From an uncultured Oscillospiraceae bacterium (lineage in GTDB: Bacteria > Bacillota > Clostridia > Oscillospirales > Acutalibacteraceae): a DNA stretch of 40,683 nucleotides. Positions 1 to 8,336 of the stretch are shown piece after piece. Below the pieces are notes generated by a model. The model did not search any database and was not told the DNA's origin. It saw only the letters and a program-made list of their open reading frames with translations. A program made the translations under genes and the position numbers. The stretch lies in assembly GCA_900553525.1 (NCBI GenBank), contig USDZ01000001.1:1-40683 (forward strand), read 5' to 3'. Position 1 is the first letter of the stretch. The number at the start of each line of letters is the position of its first letter.

Positions 1-313
1 CCCTAATACGACGCAGTCCCGCCAACGAAAAGACCTGGAATCCCCCGCTGTCGGTCAGAATGGGGCCTTGCCATCCTGTGAAGGCATGGAGCCCCCCGAG
101 TTCCCGGATCAGCTTATCTCCCGGACGGAGATGTAGATGATAGGTATTGCACAGCTGCACCTGGCACTTCAGATCCGCCAGATCATACGCAGAAACCGCT
201 CCTTTGATGGCACCGCAGGTTGCGACATTCATGAACGCCGGGGTTTCGATCGTGCCGTGCGGGGTTGCCAAACGCCCGCGGCGGGCCGCGCCCGCCCGTG
301 TCAGTATCTTCAT
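1..313 (-). CDS. tgt: Queuine tRNA-guanine transglycosylase, N-terminal part (cut by window edge)
   Basis: This is the first 104 codons of a tRNA-guanine transglycosylase; the rest lies beyond base 1. The enzyme exchanges guanine 34 of GUN-anticodon tRNAs for preQ1 in bacteria (queuosine pathway). Visible family motifs are the early TPHGTIETPAFMNVAT stretch (residues 17-32), NTYHLHLRPG (56-65) and LTDSGGFQVFSL (86-97). Asp88 of DSGGFQ corresponds to the conserved substrate-binding/catalytic region. The ATG at 313 is preceded by GGGAGG at good spacing. A minus-strand promoter lies just upstream at 349-377. The gene is divergent from the MarR-type gene. The identification is firm; only the length cannot be judged. 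Confidence 0.95.
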   Translation of the reverse strand, partial: MKILTRAGAARRGRLATPHGTIETPAFMNVATCGAIKGAVSAYDLADLKCQVQLCNTYHLHLRPGDKLIRELGGLHAFTGWQGPILTDSGGFQVFSLAGLRRIR

Positions 314-348
314 AAAACCTCCCGAAAAAGGGCTGCCAATATGGAAAT

Positions 349-377
349 AGTATACCGCATCTCGAAGGCATCATCAA
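349..377 (-). promoter_or_regulatory. Promoter of tgt
   Basis: On the minus strand, TTGATG (-35, 377-372) and TATACT (-10, 354-349) are separated by 17 bp. The -10 lies about 36 bp before the tgt start codon. Spacing is ideal for the housekeeping sigma factor. Confidence 0.7.
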
Positions 378-439
378 GAGCCAACATCAAAATCGGACAC
401 GCTTTTTCTCCCCTCTCTCCAAAGGGACAAGTGGAAATA

Positions 440-469
440 GTTGCATCCGCAACCTTTATGTGGTATATT
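440..469 (+). promoter_or_regulatory. Promoter and MarR-type operator of the marR-ABC operon
   Basis: TTGCAT (-35, 441-446) and TATATT (-10, 464-469) are spaced by 17 bp. The -35 lies inside an inverted repeat, GTTGC-atcc-GCAAC (440-453), which resembles the short TTGC/GCAA palindromes bound by many MarR repressors. The placement suggests autorepression of the operon by the first gene; binding itself is inferred. Confidence 0.65.
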
Positions 470-506
470 CTTCTTGCAAATTCAGCCATTAAAAGCAGGT
501 GGTATT

Positions 507-962
507 GTGGAATCTCTCATGAAGTATATCAGTCGGATTCACCGCTGTTCCGGGCGTTTTCGCCATGATAAAATTGAAGGACTGAATGGCCGACAGCACA
601 TCTATATTTTTCACGTCTGCAAATGTCCCGGGATCTCGCAAGAGCAATTGGCCGGGCGGATATGTGTGAATAAAAGCAATATTACCAGACAACTTGGTCT
701 GCTCGAACAGGAGGGTTTTGTTCGGAGAGAATCCGACCCGGAAGATCGGCGTGTGCTGCGGGTCTATCCAACGAACAAGGCAGAAGCCGTGTTGCCCAGG
801 GTTTATGAACTCATGGAAGACTGGAACCGGCTGTTGCTGGAGGAGTTGAGCCTGGAGGAGCAGATATGCTTGCTCTCTTTACTGAAGCGTATCACTAAGA
901 AAGCTGTCGCCGCAGTAGAACCCGCTCAAACGTCCAGATCGGATAGCACTTCGCCTGTTTGA
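507..962 (+). CDS. MarR family transcriptional regulator
   Basis: A 151-residue winged-helix regulator of the MarR family, which typically represses efflux genes and lets go when it binds a small phenolic or other ligand. Residues about 43-95 form the winged helix: ISQEQLAGRICVNKSNITRQ holds the recognition helix region and DPEDRRV (77-83) is the family's wing signature. The GTG at 507 is chosen because AGGTGG ends 4 nt before it; an in-frame ATG at 519 is the alternative. It is followed after 45 bp by two ABC half-transporter genes on the same strand, a very common MarR-ABC-ABC arrangement. A palindrome over its own -35 suggests autoregulation. The C-terminal tail, from about residue 133 on, is low-complexity and not conserved in the family. 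Confidence 0.85.
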   Translation: MESLMKYISRIHRCSGRFRHDKIEGLNGRQHIYIFHVCKCPGISQEQLAGRICVNKSNITRQLGLLEQEGFVRRESDPEDRRVLRVYPTNKAEAVLPRVYELMEDWNRLLLEELSLEEQICLLSLLKRITKKAVAAVEPAQTSRSDSTSPV

Positions 963-1007
963 AAACTCGCCGCCAATCCCAATTTCCGAAAGGCTGGGTA
1001 TTTCGCT

Positions 1008-2723
1008 ATGGACCGGATTTTTCAGTATCTGAAACCCTATCTGCCGCGCATGTCTGTTGGTTTAATCATTAAGTTTGTCGGAACCATCATGGATCTGCTT
1101 CTTCCCGGAATCTTGTCTTATATTATCGACAATGTTGTTCCCCTGAAAAACGTCCCGTTGATCTTCTTTTGGGGTGGAGTTATGATCTTCTGCGCGGCAA
1201 TAGCGCTGATTACGAATATTGTGGCTAATCGTATGGCCTCGTGGGTTGCCCAGCATACCACGGAAGCTCTGCGGCACGACCTGTTTTCCAAAATTTCCCA
1301 TCTTTCGTGTAAACAGATCGACGAATACACCATTCCTTCCCTGGAGTCTCGTCTGACTTCGGATACCTACAATGTCCATCAGATGATCGGCATGATGCAG
1401 CGTCTGGGTATTCGGGCGCCCATCCTGCTCATAGGCGGCATCCTGATCACGTTGCTTCTTGAACCGGTCCTCTCCCTGGTGCTGATCGCCGTTCTCCCTC
1501 TTATCGCTTTTGTGGTATATGGGGTTTCCAGAAAAGGGATTCCCCTGTACACGAAGCTGCAACAAGGCGTAGATGCCATGGTACGCACCGTTAGGGAAAA
1601 CATCACCGGTATCCGGGTAATCAAAGCGCTTTCCAAAACCGATTACGAAAAAGAGCGTTTTTCCACTGTAAACGGTCAGGTGGTGATTCGGGAAAAAAAG
1701 GCCGGAATGACCATGGCTTTGACCAATCCCCTGATGAATCTCTTTTTAAACTTAGGGTTGACAGCGGTTATCGTCGTAGGAGCCTTTCGAGTAAATGGGG
1801 GGCTGACCCAGCCTGGTAAGATATTGGCTTTCCTGACCTATTTCACCATCATTTTAAACGCCATGCTCTCCATCACCCGTATGTTCGTGATGTTTTCGAA
1901 AGGAAGCGCCTCGGCCGGGCGAATCCGCGAGGTATTGGATACGCCGGAAGAGCTGTCCATTGGCCGGCCGGATTCAATTGATGTATCCTATCACATTCTC
2001 TTTCATCATGTCACCTTTTCCTATCAAAAAAAGGAGGATAACGTGCGGGATATCTCTTTCCGTCTAAAGCGGGGGGAAACGCTGGGCATCATAGGGGCCA
2101 CCGGCTGCGGCAAGAGTACCATTGTTTCCCTGTTGATGCGTCTGTATGACGTGGATTCGGGGGAGATTCGGATTGACGGGCAAAAGGTAGAGTCGATTCC
2201 AGCGGAAGTCCTGCACACAAAATTCGGGGTCGTCTTTCAAAACGATGTTCTGTTTGCCGACACCATTGCGGAAAATATCGATTTTGGTCGAAAACTGCCT
2301 CGAGAACAAATCGAAAAAGCGGCACAATGCGCACAGGCGATGGAATTTATCCGCTCTCTTCCCGATGGCTTTGAACATCGGCTGACGGCCAAGGGAACGA
2401 ATCTGAGCGGCGGTCAGAAGCAGCGTCTTCTCATTGCCCGCGCTCTCGCCGGTAATCCAGAAATTCTAATACTGGACGATTCCTCGAGCGCTCTGGACTA
2501 CAAAACCGATGCTCTTCTTCGCCATGCCTTGGCCGCTGAATTTCAGGGTACGACCACCATTGTCATTGCCCAGCGGATTAGTTCTATCCTCCATGCCGAT
2601 CACATTCTGGTCCTGGAAGAAGGGCGGGAACTCGGGTACGGCACTCATGAGGAACTGATGGATACCTGTGAACTTTACCGGGAGATCAGCCGGTCGCAGA
2701 TGGGAGGTGGGGAGGTTGCCTAA
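1008..2723 (+). CDS. ABC exporter half-transporter, degenerate NBD (heterodimer subunit 1)
   Basis: A 571-residue type IV ABC exporter subunit: an N-terminal six-helix membrane domain (about 15-300) and a C-terminal nucleotide-binding domain. Motifs are Walker A GATGCGKS (363-370), Q-loop Q411, signature LSGGQ (466-470) and Walker B LILD (487-490). The residue after Walker B is Asp491 instead of the catalytic Glu, and the H-loop residue is Gln522 (IAQR) instead of His. Such losses are typical of the non-hydrolysing partner in heterodimeric exporters such as LmrCD, BmrCD and TM287/288. The start ATG follows the MarR gene by 45 bp with only a weak ribosome site. The stop overlaps the next gene. 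The likely role is efflux of lipophilic compounds; the substrate is unknown. Confidence 0.9.
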   Translation: MDRIFQYLKPYLPRMSVGLIIKFVGTIMDLLLPGILSYIIDNVVPLKNVPLIFFWGGVMIFCAAIALITNIVANRMASWVAQHTTEALRHDLFSKISHLSCKQIDEYTIPSLESRLTSDTYNVHQMIGMMQRLGIRAPILLIGGILITLLLEPVLSLVLIAVLPLIAFVVYGVSRKGIPLYTKLQQGVDAMVRTVRENITGIRVIKALSKTDYEKERFSTVNGQVVIREKKAGMTMALTNPLMNLFLNLGLTAVIVVGAFRVNGGLTQPGKILAFLTYFTIILNAMLSITRMFVMFSKGSASAGRIREVLDTPEELSIGRPDSIDVSYHILFHHVTFSYQKKEDNVRDISFRLKRGETLGIIGATGCGKSTIVSLLMRLYDVDSGEIRIDGQKVESIPAEVLHTKFGVVFQNDVLFADTIAENIDFGRKLPREQIEKAAQCAQAMEFIRSLPDGFEHRLTAKGTNLSGGQKQRLLIARALAGNPEILILDDSSSALDYKTDALLRHALAAEFQGTTTIVIAQRISSILHADHILVLEEGRELGYGTHEELMDTCELYREISRSQMGGGEVA

Positions 2724-4488
2724 GGGCCCGCGTGGTATTCCGGATAAACCCAAAGATCGCAAAAAAGTCTTACTTCGTATGTGGAAATATCTTTATCGTT
2801 TCAAGTGGATGGTATTCTTCGCTCTATTGCTGACGGTGGCGAGCAACCTGTTCGCATTAATCGGCCCTACCCTGTCCGGGCGGGCTATCGATGCCATCGG
2901 TACCGTGCCGGGTGAAGTCGATTTCCCCCGGGTATTCTTTTACTGCGGGCTGATGATCTTATTTTATTTGCTCTCTTCCCTGTTCTCCTATGTTCTTTCT
3001 GTTCTGATGATCCGATTGAGTCAAAAAGTGGTTTTTCAGATGCGGGAGGATGTTTTTCGCCATCTTGTGGAACTGCCGGTTCGATATTTTGACAGTCATC
3101 AGACGGGTGACATCATCAGCCGTATTTCTTACGACATCGACACGGTCAACGCCTCCCTATCCAATGACCTGCTTCAGGTGGCGACCAGCTTCATCACGGT
3201 AGTCGGCTCTCTCATCATGATGCTGGCCATTTCTCCGCTGTTGGTTCTCGTGTTTGCAGTGACGATCCCCATTTCCATTGTGTTTACCCGCTATATGACC
3301 CGCAAAGTACGGCCATTGTTCCGAAACCGGTCGCTCAAGCTCGGGGAACTCAACGGGTTTGTCGAAGAAATCATCACCGGCCAGAAAACGATTAAGGCCT
3401 ATCACCAGGAACAGACTATGGTCGGCCGTTTCGACGTTAAGAATAAGGAAGCGGTGGATGCGTATTACAATGCCGACTACTACGGGAGTATGACCGGGCC
3501 ATCGGTGAATTTCATCAATAATCTCTCCTTGTCGCTCATCAGCATGTTCGGAGCTATACTCTTTTTATTCGGAAAATTGGGACTTGGCGCACTCTCTTCT
3601 TTTGTTCTCTATTCCCGGAAGTTTTCCGGTCCGATCAACGAGATTGCCAATATCATCAGCGAGCTGCAATCCGCCTGCGCGGCCGCGGAACGTGTATTTC
3701 TTCTCATTGACGAACCCGTCGAGCCGGAGGATGTTCCAGGAGCCGCTATGCTCGATCATGTGCGCGGATCCGTCGAAATGGAACATATCCGGTTTGGCTA
3801 TTTGCCGGATAAAACCGTTATCCAGGATCTGAGTTTGAAGGCGGAACCCGGAAATTTAGTGGCAATCGTGGGTCCAACAGGAGCCGGCAAAACTACAGTT
3901 ATCAATCTGCTGATGCGTTTCTATGACCCGGATGCCGGCCATATCCATCTGGACGGAAAAGAGATCCGGCAGGTGACCCGAAAAAGCCTGCGGCTCGCCT
4001 ATGCCATGGTTCTTCAGGACACTTGGCTCTTTCACGGCTCCATTTTCGACAACATCGCCTACGGCAAAAAGAATGCCACACGGGAGGAGGTGGAAGCGGC
4101 CGCCAAGGCAGCCAAAATCCATTCTTATATATCCCGTCTGCCGGAGGGATACGATACCATCCTTAATGAGGACGGCATGAACATTTCTCAGGGGCAGAAA
4201 CAACTGTTGACTATCGCGCGGGCCATGCTTCTCGATGCCAATATGCTTATCCTCGATGAAGCCACCTCCAATGTGGATACGCGGACGGAAATTCAAATCC
4301 AGGAGGCCATGCGCACATTGATGAAAGGAAAGACTTGCTTTGTAATCGCCCATCGTCTTTCCACAATTCAGAATGCGGATACCATTCTGGTAGTCCGGAA
4401 CGGCGACATAGTGGAACAGGGCGACCACCACAGTTTGATGGAACGGGGCGGCGTTTATGCCGGTCTATATCGGTCTCAGTTCCAATAA
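2716..4488 (+). CDS. ABC exporter half-transporter, catalytic NBD (heterodimer subunit 2)
   Basis: A 590-residue ABC exporter subunit with six membrane helices followed by an ATPase domain: Walker A GPTGAGKT (386-393), Walker B LILDE with catalytic Glu515, and H-loop His546, all intact. The ABC signature is altered to ISQGQ (490-494). This complements the upstream subunit: the site built from this subunit's Walker motifs and the partner's LSGGQ is complete, whereas the opposite site is degenerate. The TTG at 2716 is chosen because GGGAGG lies 8 nt upstream and the protein then begins PKGPRGIPDKPKD, the usual start of this subunit class; GTG at 2707 is possible. It overlaps the previous gene by 8 bp, so translation is probably coupled. 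Confidence 0.88.
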   Translation: MPKGPRGIPDKPKDRKKVLLRMWKYLYRFKWMVFFALLLTVASNLFALIGPTLSGRAIDAIGTVPGEVDFPRVFFYCGLMILFYLLSSLFSYVLSVLMIRLSQKVVFQMREDVFRHLVELPVRYFDSHQTGDIISRISYDIDTVNASLSNDLLQVATSFITVVGSLIMMLAISPLLVLVFAVTIPISIVFTRYMTRKVRPLFRNRSLKLGELNGFVEEIITGQKTIKAYHQEQTMVGRFDVKNKEAVDAYYNADYYGSMTGPSVNFINNLSLSLISMFGAILFLFGKLGLGALSSFVLYSRKFSGPINEIANIISELQSACAAAERVFLLIDEPVEPEDVPGAAMLDHVRGSVEMEHIRFGYLPDKTVIQDLSLKAEPGNLVAIVGPTGAGKTTVINLLMRFYDPDAGHIHLDGKEIRQVTRKSLRLAYAMVLQDTWLFHGSIFDNIAYGKKNATREEVEAAAKAAKIHSYISRLPEGYDTILNEDGMNISQGQKQLLTIARAMLLDANMLILDEATSNVDTRTEIQIQEAMRTLMKGKTCFVIAHRLSTIQNADTILVVRNGDIVEQGDHHSLMERGGVYAGLYRSQFQ

Positions 4489-4530
4489 ACACAAAGCGGC
4501 ATCTATTTTGCCAAAGTGCGATAACGAAGT

Positions 4531-4589
4531 GAACAGCCCCCACTTATTAGGAAGTATGAGATATACTCCATAACAAGTGAGGGCTGTTC
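4531..4589. repeat. 59-bp imperfect inverted repeat (large hairpin)
   Basis: Arms 4531-4549 and 4571-4589 begin GAACAGCCC and end GGGCTGTTC. They match at 17 of 19 positions, and both mismatches become G-U pairs in a minus-strand transcript. The 21-nt interior can pair further (AGTAT/ATACT). It sits between the ends of the convergent ABC and pepF genes, 107 bp past the pepF stop, but has no T-run on either side, so a simple intrinsic terminator is doubtful. It may be a structured 3' element or a scar of a small mobile element. Confidence 0.6.
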
Positions 4590-4695
4590 GGATCGTCACT
4601 GGGAGAGCAACGTGGAAGAGGCTCTTATTAACATCCACAATGCCCCGGATATCGATTTCTCACGGTTATACGGCAACCCGAAAACGACGAGCCTT

Positions 4696-6501
4696 TTATT
4701 GCAGCAGACGTTCCATATCATCCACCAAATCTGCGAACTCCCGCAAGGCCTCCTCCACCGGCGCCGGAGTGCTCATGTCTACGCCGGCACGTTTAAGGGT
4801 ATTGGCCGGATAATCGCTGCCTCCCGCGTGTAGGAAATCCAAATACGGTCCGACCTCTCCCCCGTCCAGGATTCTCCGGCTAATTGCGGCAGCAGCGGAA
4901 AAGCCAGTCGCATATTTAAATACATAAAATGCCCGGTAAAAATGCGGGATCCGCGCCCATTCCCAGTTCATATAGTCGTCAATGGCCACAGATGGACCAA
5001 AATAAACCTCCAGAAGCTGCCGATAAACATGGCAGAGCGTCTCGGCGGTCAGGGGCTCGCCCGCCTCGGCCATCCGGTGGACCTCCAACTCAAATTCTGC
5101 AAACATGGTCTGACGAAACACCGTTCCCCGAAATTCCTCAAGATACCGATTGATAAGAAAAGCTTTTTCCTTGCGCCCTTCTTCTGTGGAAACATCGCAG
5201 CGGGACATCATGCCCCGCATCAGGATGTTTTCATTGACGGTCGAGGCGATCTCGGCGAGGAAAATCGGGTAATCCTTATTGACATAGGGCTGCGTATTGG
5301 AATATTGGGTATGCAGGCAGTGCCCCGCTTCGTGCGCCAGGGTGAAGACATCCCCGAGCTGTCCCGCAAAATTGAGCAACATATAGGGATGCACACCGTA
5401 TACATCCGTTGCATAGGCGCCGGTGGTTTTGCCCGGTGTCTCATAGACATCGACTTTGCCCCCGGACAACAACTCCTTCAAATCACGGATATACCCTTCT
5501 CCCAGCGGGGTGAGAAAGGTGAGTACGGCGCCTTTGGCCTCTTCGTAGGTGTATTCCACCTCCGGCATCTCCACCACCGGCACATAACAATCATAAATGT
5601 GTAGCTGGTCCACCCCCAGCAGTCGGCGGCGCAACTCCAAATACCGGTAATAGACCGGCAACGCAGACCGCACAGTCTGGATGAGACCGGTATAGATAGA
5701 ACGAGGCAGGGCATCGGCGAACAACGCGGCATCCAGACTGTCCGCATATCCCCGAACCCTGGCCGAAAAGACATCCGCCTTTACCTGACCAGAATAAAGC
5801 GCCGCAATGGTGTTGCCCATCTTTTGAAAGGCGCCGTGCAGGGCTTCAAAGGCCTCTTCCCTCACCCGCCGGTCCCGGCTTTCCCGCATCCGGGCAAAAA
5901 GGCCGTCAGTCAGCATCACCCGGTTTCCGGACTCGTCCGTCACCTCGCCACGGCCGAGATCCACGCTGTCCAACATAGAAAAGGCATTATCCATCGACTC
6001 GAGCGCCGGAGACGCCATGGCGAGGATCTGCTCTTCCCTGGAGGACAGAACATGGGCCCTGGAACGGATCACGTTGTCGATCATATGATGGAAATCCTGG
6101 AGTTCCGAACGTCGTTTCACCACGTCCCGCAGCCATGCCGGATCGAGAGAAGTCAGTTCCGGAAGCAAAAACGCCGTTTTCTCCTGGATTTGAAAAAGCA
6201 GGGTCATGGCCCGCTCCTGCATCGACTGAGCTGTGGGAGACGCATTGTCAAGATCTTGCAACATCCGGGCGTAACCGTATACCTTTTCCAAAGTCATAGA
6301 TAGCTTCTCATCCAGAAGAAGGCAGGATACCAGTGCGTCTTCTTCTCCCAAACGGCCGGCATACGCCGCGACCTGGTCCCCTATGGGCTGCAAAGAGGCA
6401 AAATCCCGTTCCCAAGCCGCTGTGTCCGGATAGATATCTTCCATTCTCCACTTGTATTCCTCCTGGATTTCCTCCCGATTCATTTTCTGCGTCCCCTGCA
6501 T
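4696..6501 (-). CDS. pepF: Oligoendopeptidase F (M3B zinc metallopeptidase)
   Basis: A 601-residue cytoplasmic M3-family peptidase that cleaves medium-sized oligopeptides. The zinc motif HEAGH is at 390-394 within LAHEAGHCLHT, with a third ligand expected at the conserved Glu of AEIASTVNE (around 417). Length and the N-terminal KWRMEDIYPD motif are normal for PepF. The ATG at 6501 is chosen because AAAGGAG stands 8 nt before it; an ATG at 6483 is the alternative. It starts 13 bp after the upstream minus-strand gene, so the two are probably cotranscribed. The protein has no signal peptide. Confidence 0.93.
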   Translation of the reverse strand: MQGTQKMNREEIQEEYKWRMEDIYPDTAAWERDFASLQPIGDQVAAYAGRLGEEDALVSCLLLDEKLSMTLEKVYGYARMLQDLDNASPTAQSMQERAMTLLFQIQEKTAFLLPELTSLDPAWLRDVVKRRSELQDFHHMIDNVIRSRAHVLSSREEQILAMASPALESMDNAFSMLDSVDLGRGEVTDESGNRVMLTDGLFARMRESRDRRVREEAFEALHGAFQKMGNTIAALYSGQVKADVFSARVRGYADSLDAALFADALPRSIYTGLIQTVRSALPVYYRYLELRRRLLGVDQLHIYDCYVPVVEMPEVEYTYEEAKGAVLTFLTPLGEGYIRDLKELLSGGKVDVYETPGKTTGAYATDVYGVHPYMLLNFAGQLGDVFTLAHEAGHCLHTQYSNTQPYVNKDYPIFLAEIASTVNENILMRGMMSRCDVSTEEGRKEKAFLINRYLEEFRGTVFRQTMFAEFELEVHRMAEAGEPLTAETLCHVYRQLLEVYFGPSVAIDDYMNWEWARIPHFYRAFYVFKYATGFSAAAAISRRILDGGEVGPYLDFLHAGGSDYPANTLKRAGVDMSTPAPVEEALREFADLVDDMERLLQ

Positions 6502-6514
6502 GGCTATCGCTCCT

Positions 6515-6907
6515 TTATTCAGATGATTCGATGGACAAGTTGATTCCTTTTTGCCGCAGATTGTACAGGCATTCCTCAAGGTATTTTCGGTCATGCTCCG
6601 GATAGACTGGCCTGCGGCAGGCCAGCTCCGCTATCTGTGCCGCGTCGATATTCCAAGGATCGCAGCGGCGTCCGCGATACCGGGGTGAGACCCATTTCGG
6701 CTCGACCCGATAGCCGCGACGAGCCATTTCCATCATCACCCGCAGATGATACACAATCAGATATTCGGGCGGGTGAGAAAACACATAGTCCACCACCGCG
6801 TGCTTTTTTCCCCATGAAAGGCCCCTGAGTGCGCAGCATTCCCGGTGCTGCCCAAGCAACTGTGCCCGTGGCAGATGGAAAAGCAGTCCCTCATGCCAAA
6901 GTCGCAT
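6515..6907 (-). CDS. Pyrimidine dimer DNA glycosylase-like protein (T4 endonuclease V family)
   Basis: A 130-residue protein of the family typified by T4 endonuclease V (pyrimidine dimer glycosylase/AP lyase), in the bacterial subgroup that begins MRLWHE and carries LLGQHRECCALRG. Glu23 (QHRE) lines up with the catalytic Glu23 of the T4 enzyme. The T4 nucleophile is the amino group of Thr2; here residue 2 is Arg, so glycosylase activity cannot be assumed. The ATG at 6907 follows AAGGAGG at about 8 nt; an upstream extension of the frame is not supported. It lies 13 bp before pepF. The family call is good; the biochemical role in bacteria is less certain. Confidence 0.8.
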   Translation of the reverse strand: MRLWHEGLLFHLPRAQLLGQHRECCALRGLSWGKKHAVVDYVFSHPPEYLIVYHLRVMMEMARRGYRVEPKWVSPRYRGRRCDPWNIDAAQIAELACRRPVYPEHDRKYLEECLYNLRQKGINLSIESSE

Positions 6908-7040
6908 CCAGCATCCTCCTTCGTCAGGATATGGATTTCCCGAAGGTAGTATGACCGCGGCCATCGCAAGCCAATCACCCTCCGCCTGCATAAAATGGAG
7001 TGATGAACCATTCTCTTACAGAAAGGACGGAGATGGCCGC

Positions 7041-7529
7041 ATGTATGGCTATGACCGTGAAAAAGCGGTTGCATACGCACACAAATGGGCCTACGGACGC
7101 AACCCGGCTTACAGCGATTTTTCGGACATGGGAGGTGACTGCACCAACTTTGTCTCTCAATGTCTCCGCGCCGGCGGGGCCTCAATGAATTATACGCCAA
7201 CGTTCGGTTGGTATTACGCTTCCTTAAACAACCGGGCGCCCGCCTGGACGGGAGTCCAACCCTTCTACCGTTTTATCACCACCAACGCCAAAACCGGTCC
7301 ATACGGATGGCCTGCCGAACTGCATCAACTGCAAATCGGGGATGTCATGCAGCTGTCCTTCGACAATGGCGTCACCTTTGGACATACGGCCTTAATTGTC
7401 TCGGTCGGCGAACACCCCACGCCCGATAATGTATGGGTAGCCACGCACAGCGAGGACGCCGACAACCGGGCGATCTCCCATTGGTCCTACGCACTGCCGC
7501 GATTTCTGCATATTGAAGGAAGCCGCTAG
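7041..7529 (+). CDS. Amidase_6 (NlpC/P60-like) domain protein
   Basis: A 162-residue single-domain protein of the putative amidase family (Amidase_6), papain-fold relatives thought to cut peptide or amide bonds in cell-wall material. The active-site Cys is probably Cys34 in GGDCTNFVSQ, with the His in TFGHTALIVS (His115) and a distal polar residue near ATHSEDADNR. The ATG at 7041 is chosen because a GGAG stands 8 nt before it and the family's YDREKAVAYAHKWA start follows directly; an in-frame ATG at 6951 would add 30 unconserved residues. There is no signal peptide with either start, so how or whether it is exported is unclear. It is a lone plus-strand gene between minus-strand operons. Confidence 0.85.
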   Translation: MYGYDREKAVAYAHKWAYGRNPAYSDFSDMGGDCTNFVSQCLRAGGASMNYTPTFGWYYASLNNRAPAWTGVQPFYRFITTNAKTGPYGWPAELHQLQIGDVMQLSFDNGVTFGHTALIVSVGEHPTPDNVWVATHSEDADNRAISHWSYALPRFLHIEGSR

Positions 7530-7569
7530 ACCACTGTAAAACTGCTGTGACAGATGGAAATTCTACCAG

Positions 7570-8301
7570 TCAAACGGCGAATCCGCCGTCCACTCCGAGT
7601 ATCTGCCCAGTGATAAAATCGGCTCCGGAAGACGCGAGAAAATACAAAGCTGACGCCACATCCTCCGGAGTTCCCAACCGCCCAAGCGGCGTCTCCTCGG
7701 CAAGAGAACAACGGGTCTCCTCACCCAACCCGGCACACATGGCTGTGTCAATCACCCCCGGCGCGACACAATTCACCTGAATACAAGAAGGCCCCAATTC
7801 CTTCGCAAGCGCTTTGGTCAGCCCAATCAGCCCGGCCTTTGCCGCGGAGTAGGCTGCCTCACAGGAAGCTCCCGTTATCCCCCACACGGAGGATACAAAC
7901 AGGATTTTTCCCCGTTTCCGCCGCACCATACCGGGAATGACATGCCGACATCCATAATACGCGCCGTCTAGATGAACTCCCATCAGAGCACGCCATTCCT
8001 CAGGTTGTAAATCGGTCAGAAGTTTTTGGGAAGCGATGCCTGCGTTGTGAATAAAGACAGAGATTTCACCAAAAGCTTCTTCGGTCTGCCGGACCATCCG
8101 CGCCACCTCTCGGTCGTCTGACATATCCGCCTCAACGAGGAGCGCGTCAGCCCCTACCGCTTCCAACTCTTGGACAAGAACCTCCGCTGCCCGGCGGGAC
8201 TGGTGGTAATGCACCGCCACGGCGTAGCCCTGCTTTGCAAACAACCGCGCCGCAGCACGGCCGATTCCGCCCGAAGCCCCTGTAATGAGTACCGTCTGCA
8301 C
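7570..8301 (-). CDS. SDR family oxidoreductase (FabG-like)
   Basis: A 243-residue short-chain dehydrogenase/reductase with the full classical motif set: nucleotide-binding GASGGIG (8-14), NAG (86-88), catalytic Ser138, Tyr151 and Lys155 (YSAAK), and the PG motif at 181-182. The fold predicts NAD(P)(H)-dependent oxidoreduction of a carbonyl or alcohol in the cytoplasm. Close relatives in Clostridia are annotated either as 3-oxoacyl-ACP reductase or as the YmfI-type EF-P 5-aminopentanone reductase; the absence of fatty-acid genes nearby leaves this open. The start is GTG at 8301 with a G-rich GGTGGGG site upstream. It follows the dCMP deaminase gene by 35 bp and probably ends that operon. Confidence 0.87.
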   Translation of the reverse strand: MQTVLITGASGGIGRAAARLFAKQGYAVAVHYHQSRRAAEVLVQELEAVGADALLVEADMSDDREVARMVRQTEEAFGEISVFIHNAGIASQKLLTDLQPEEWRALMGVHLDGAYYGCRHVIPGMVRRKRGKILFVSSVWGITGASCEAAYSAAKAGLIGLTKALAKELGPSCIQVNCVAPGVIDTAMCAGLGEETRCSLAEETPLGRLGTPEDVASALYFLASSGADFITGQILGVDGGFAV

Positions 8302-8336
8302 ACTCCCACCCCACCATCGAGTAAAGTTTTATGCCA

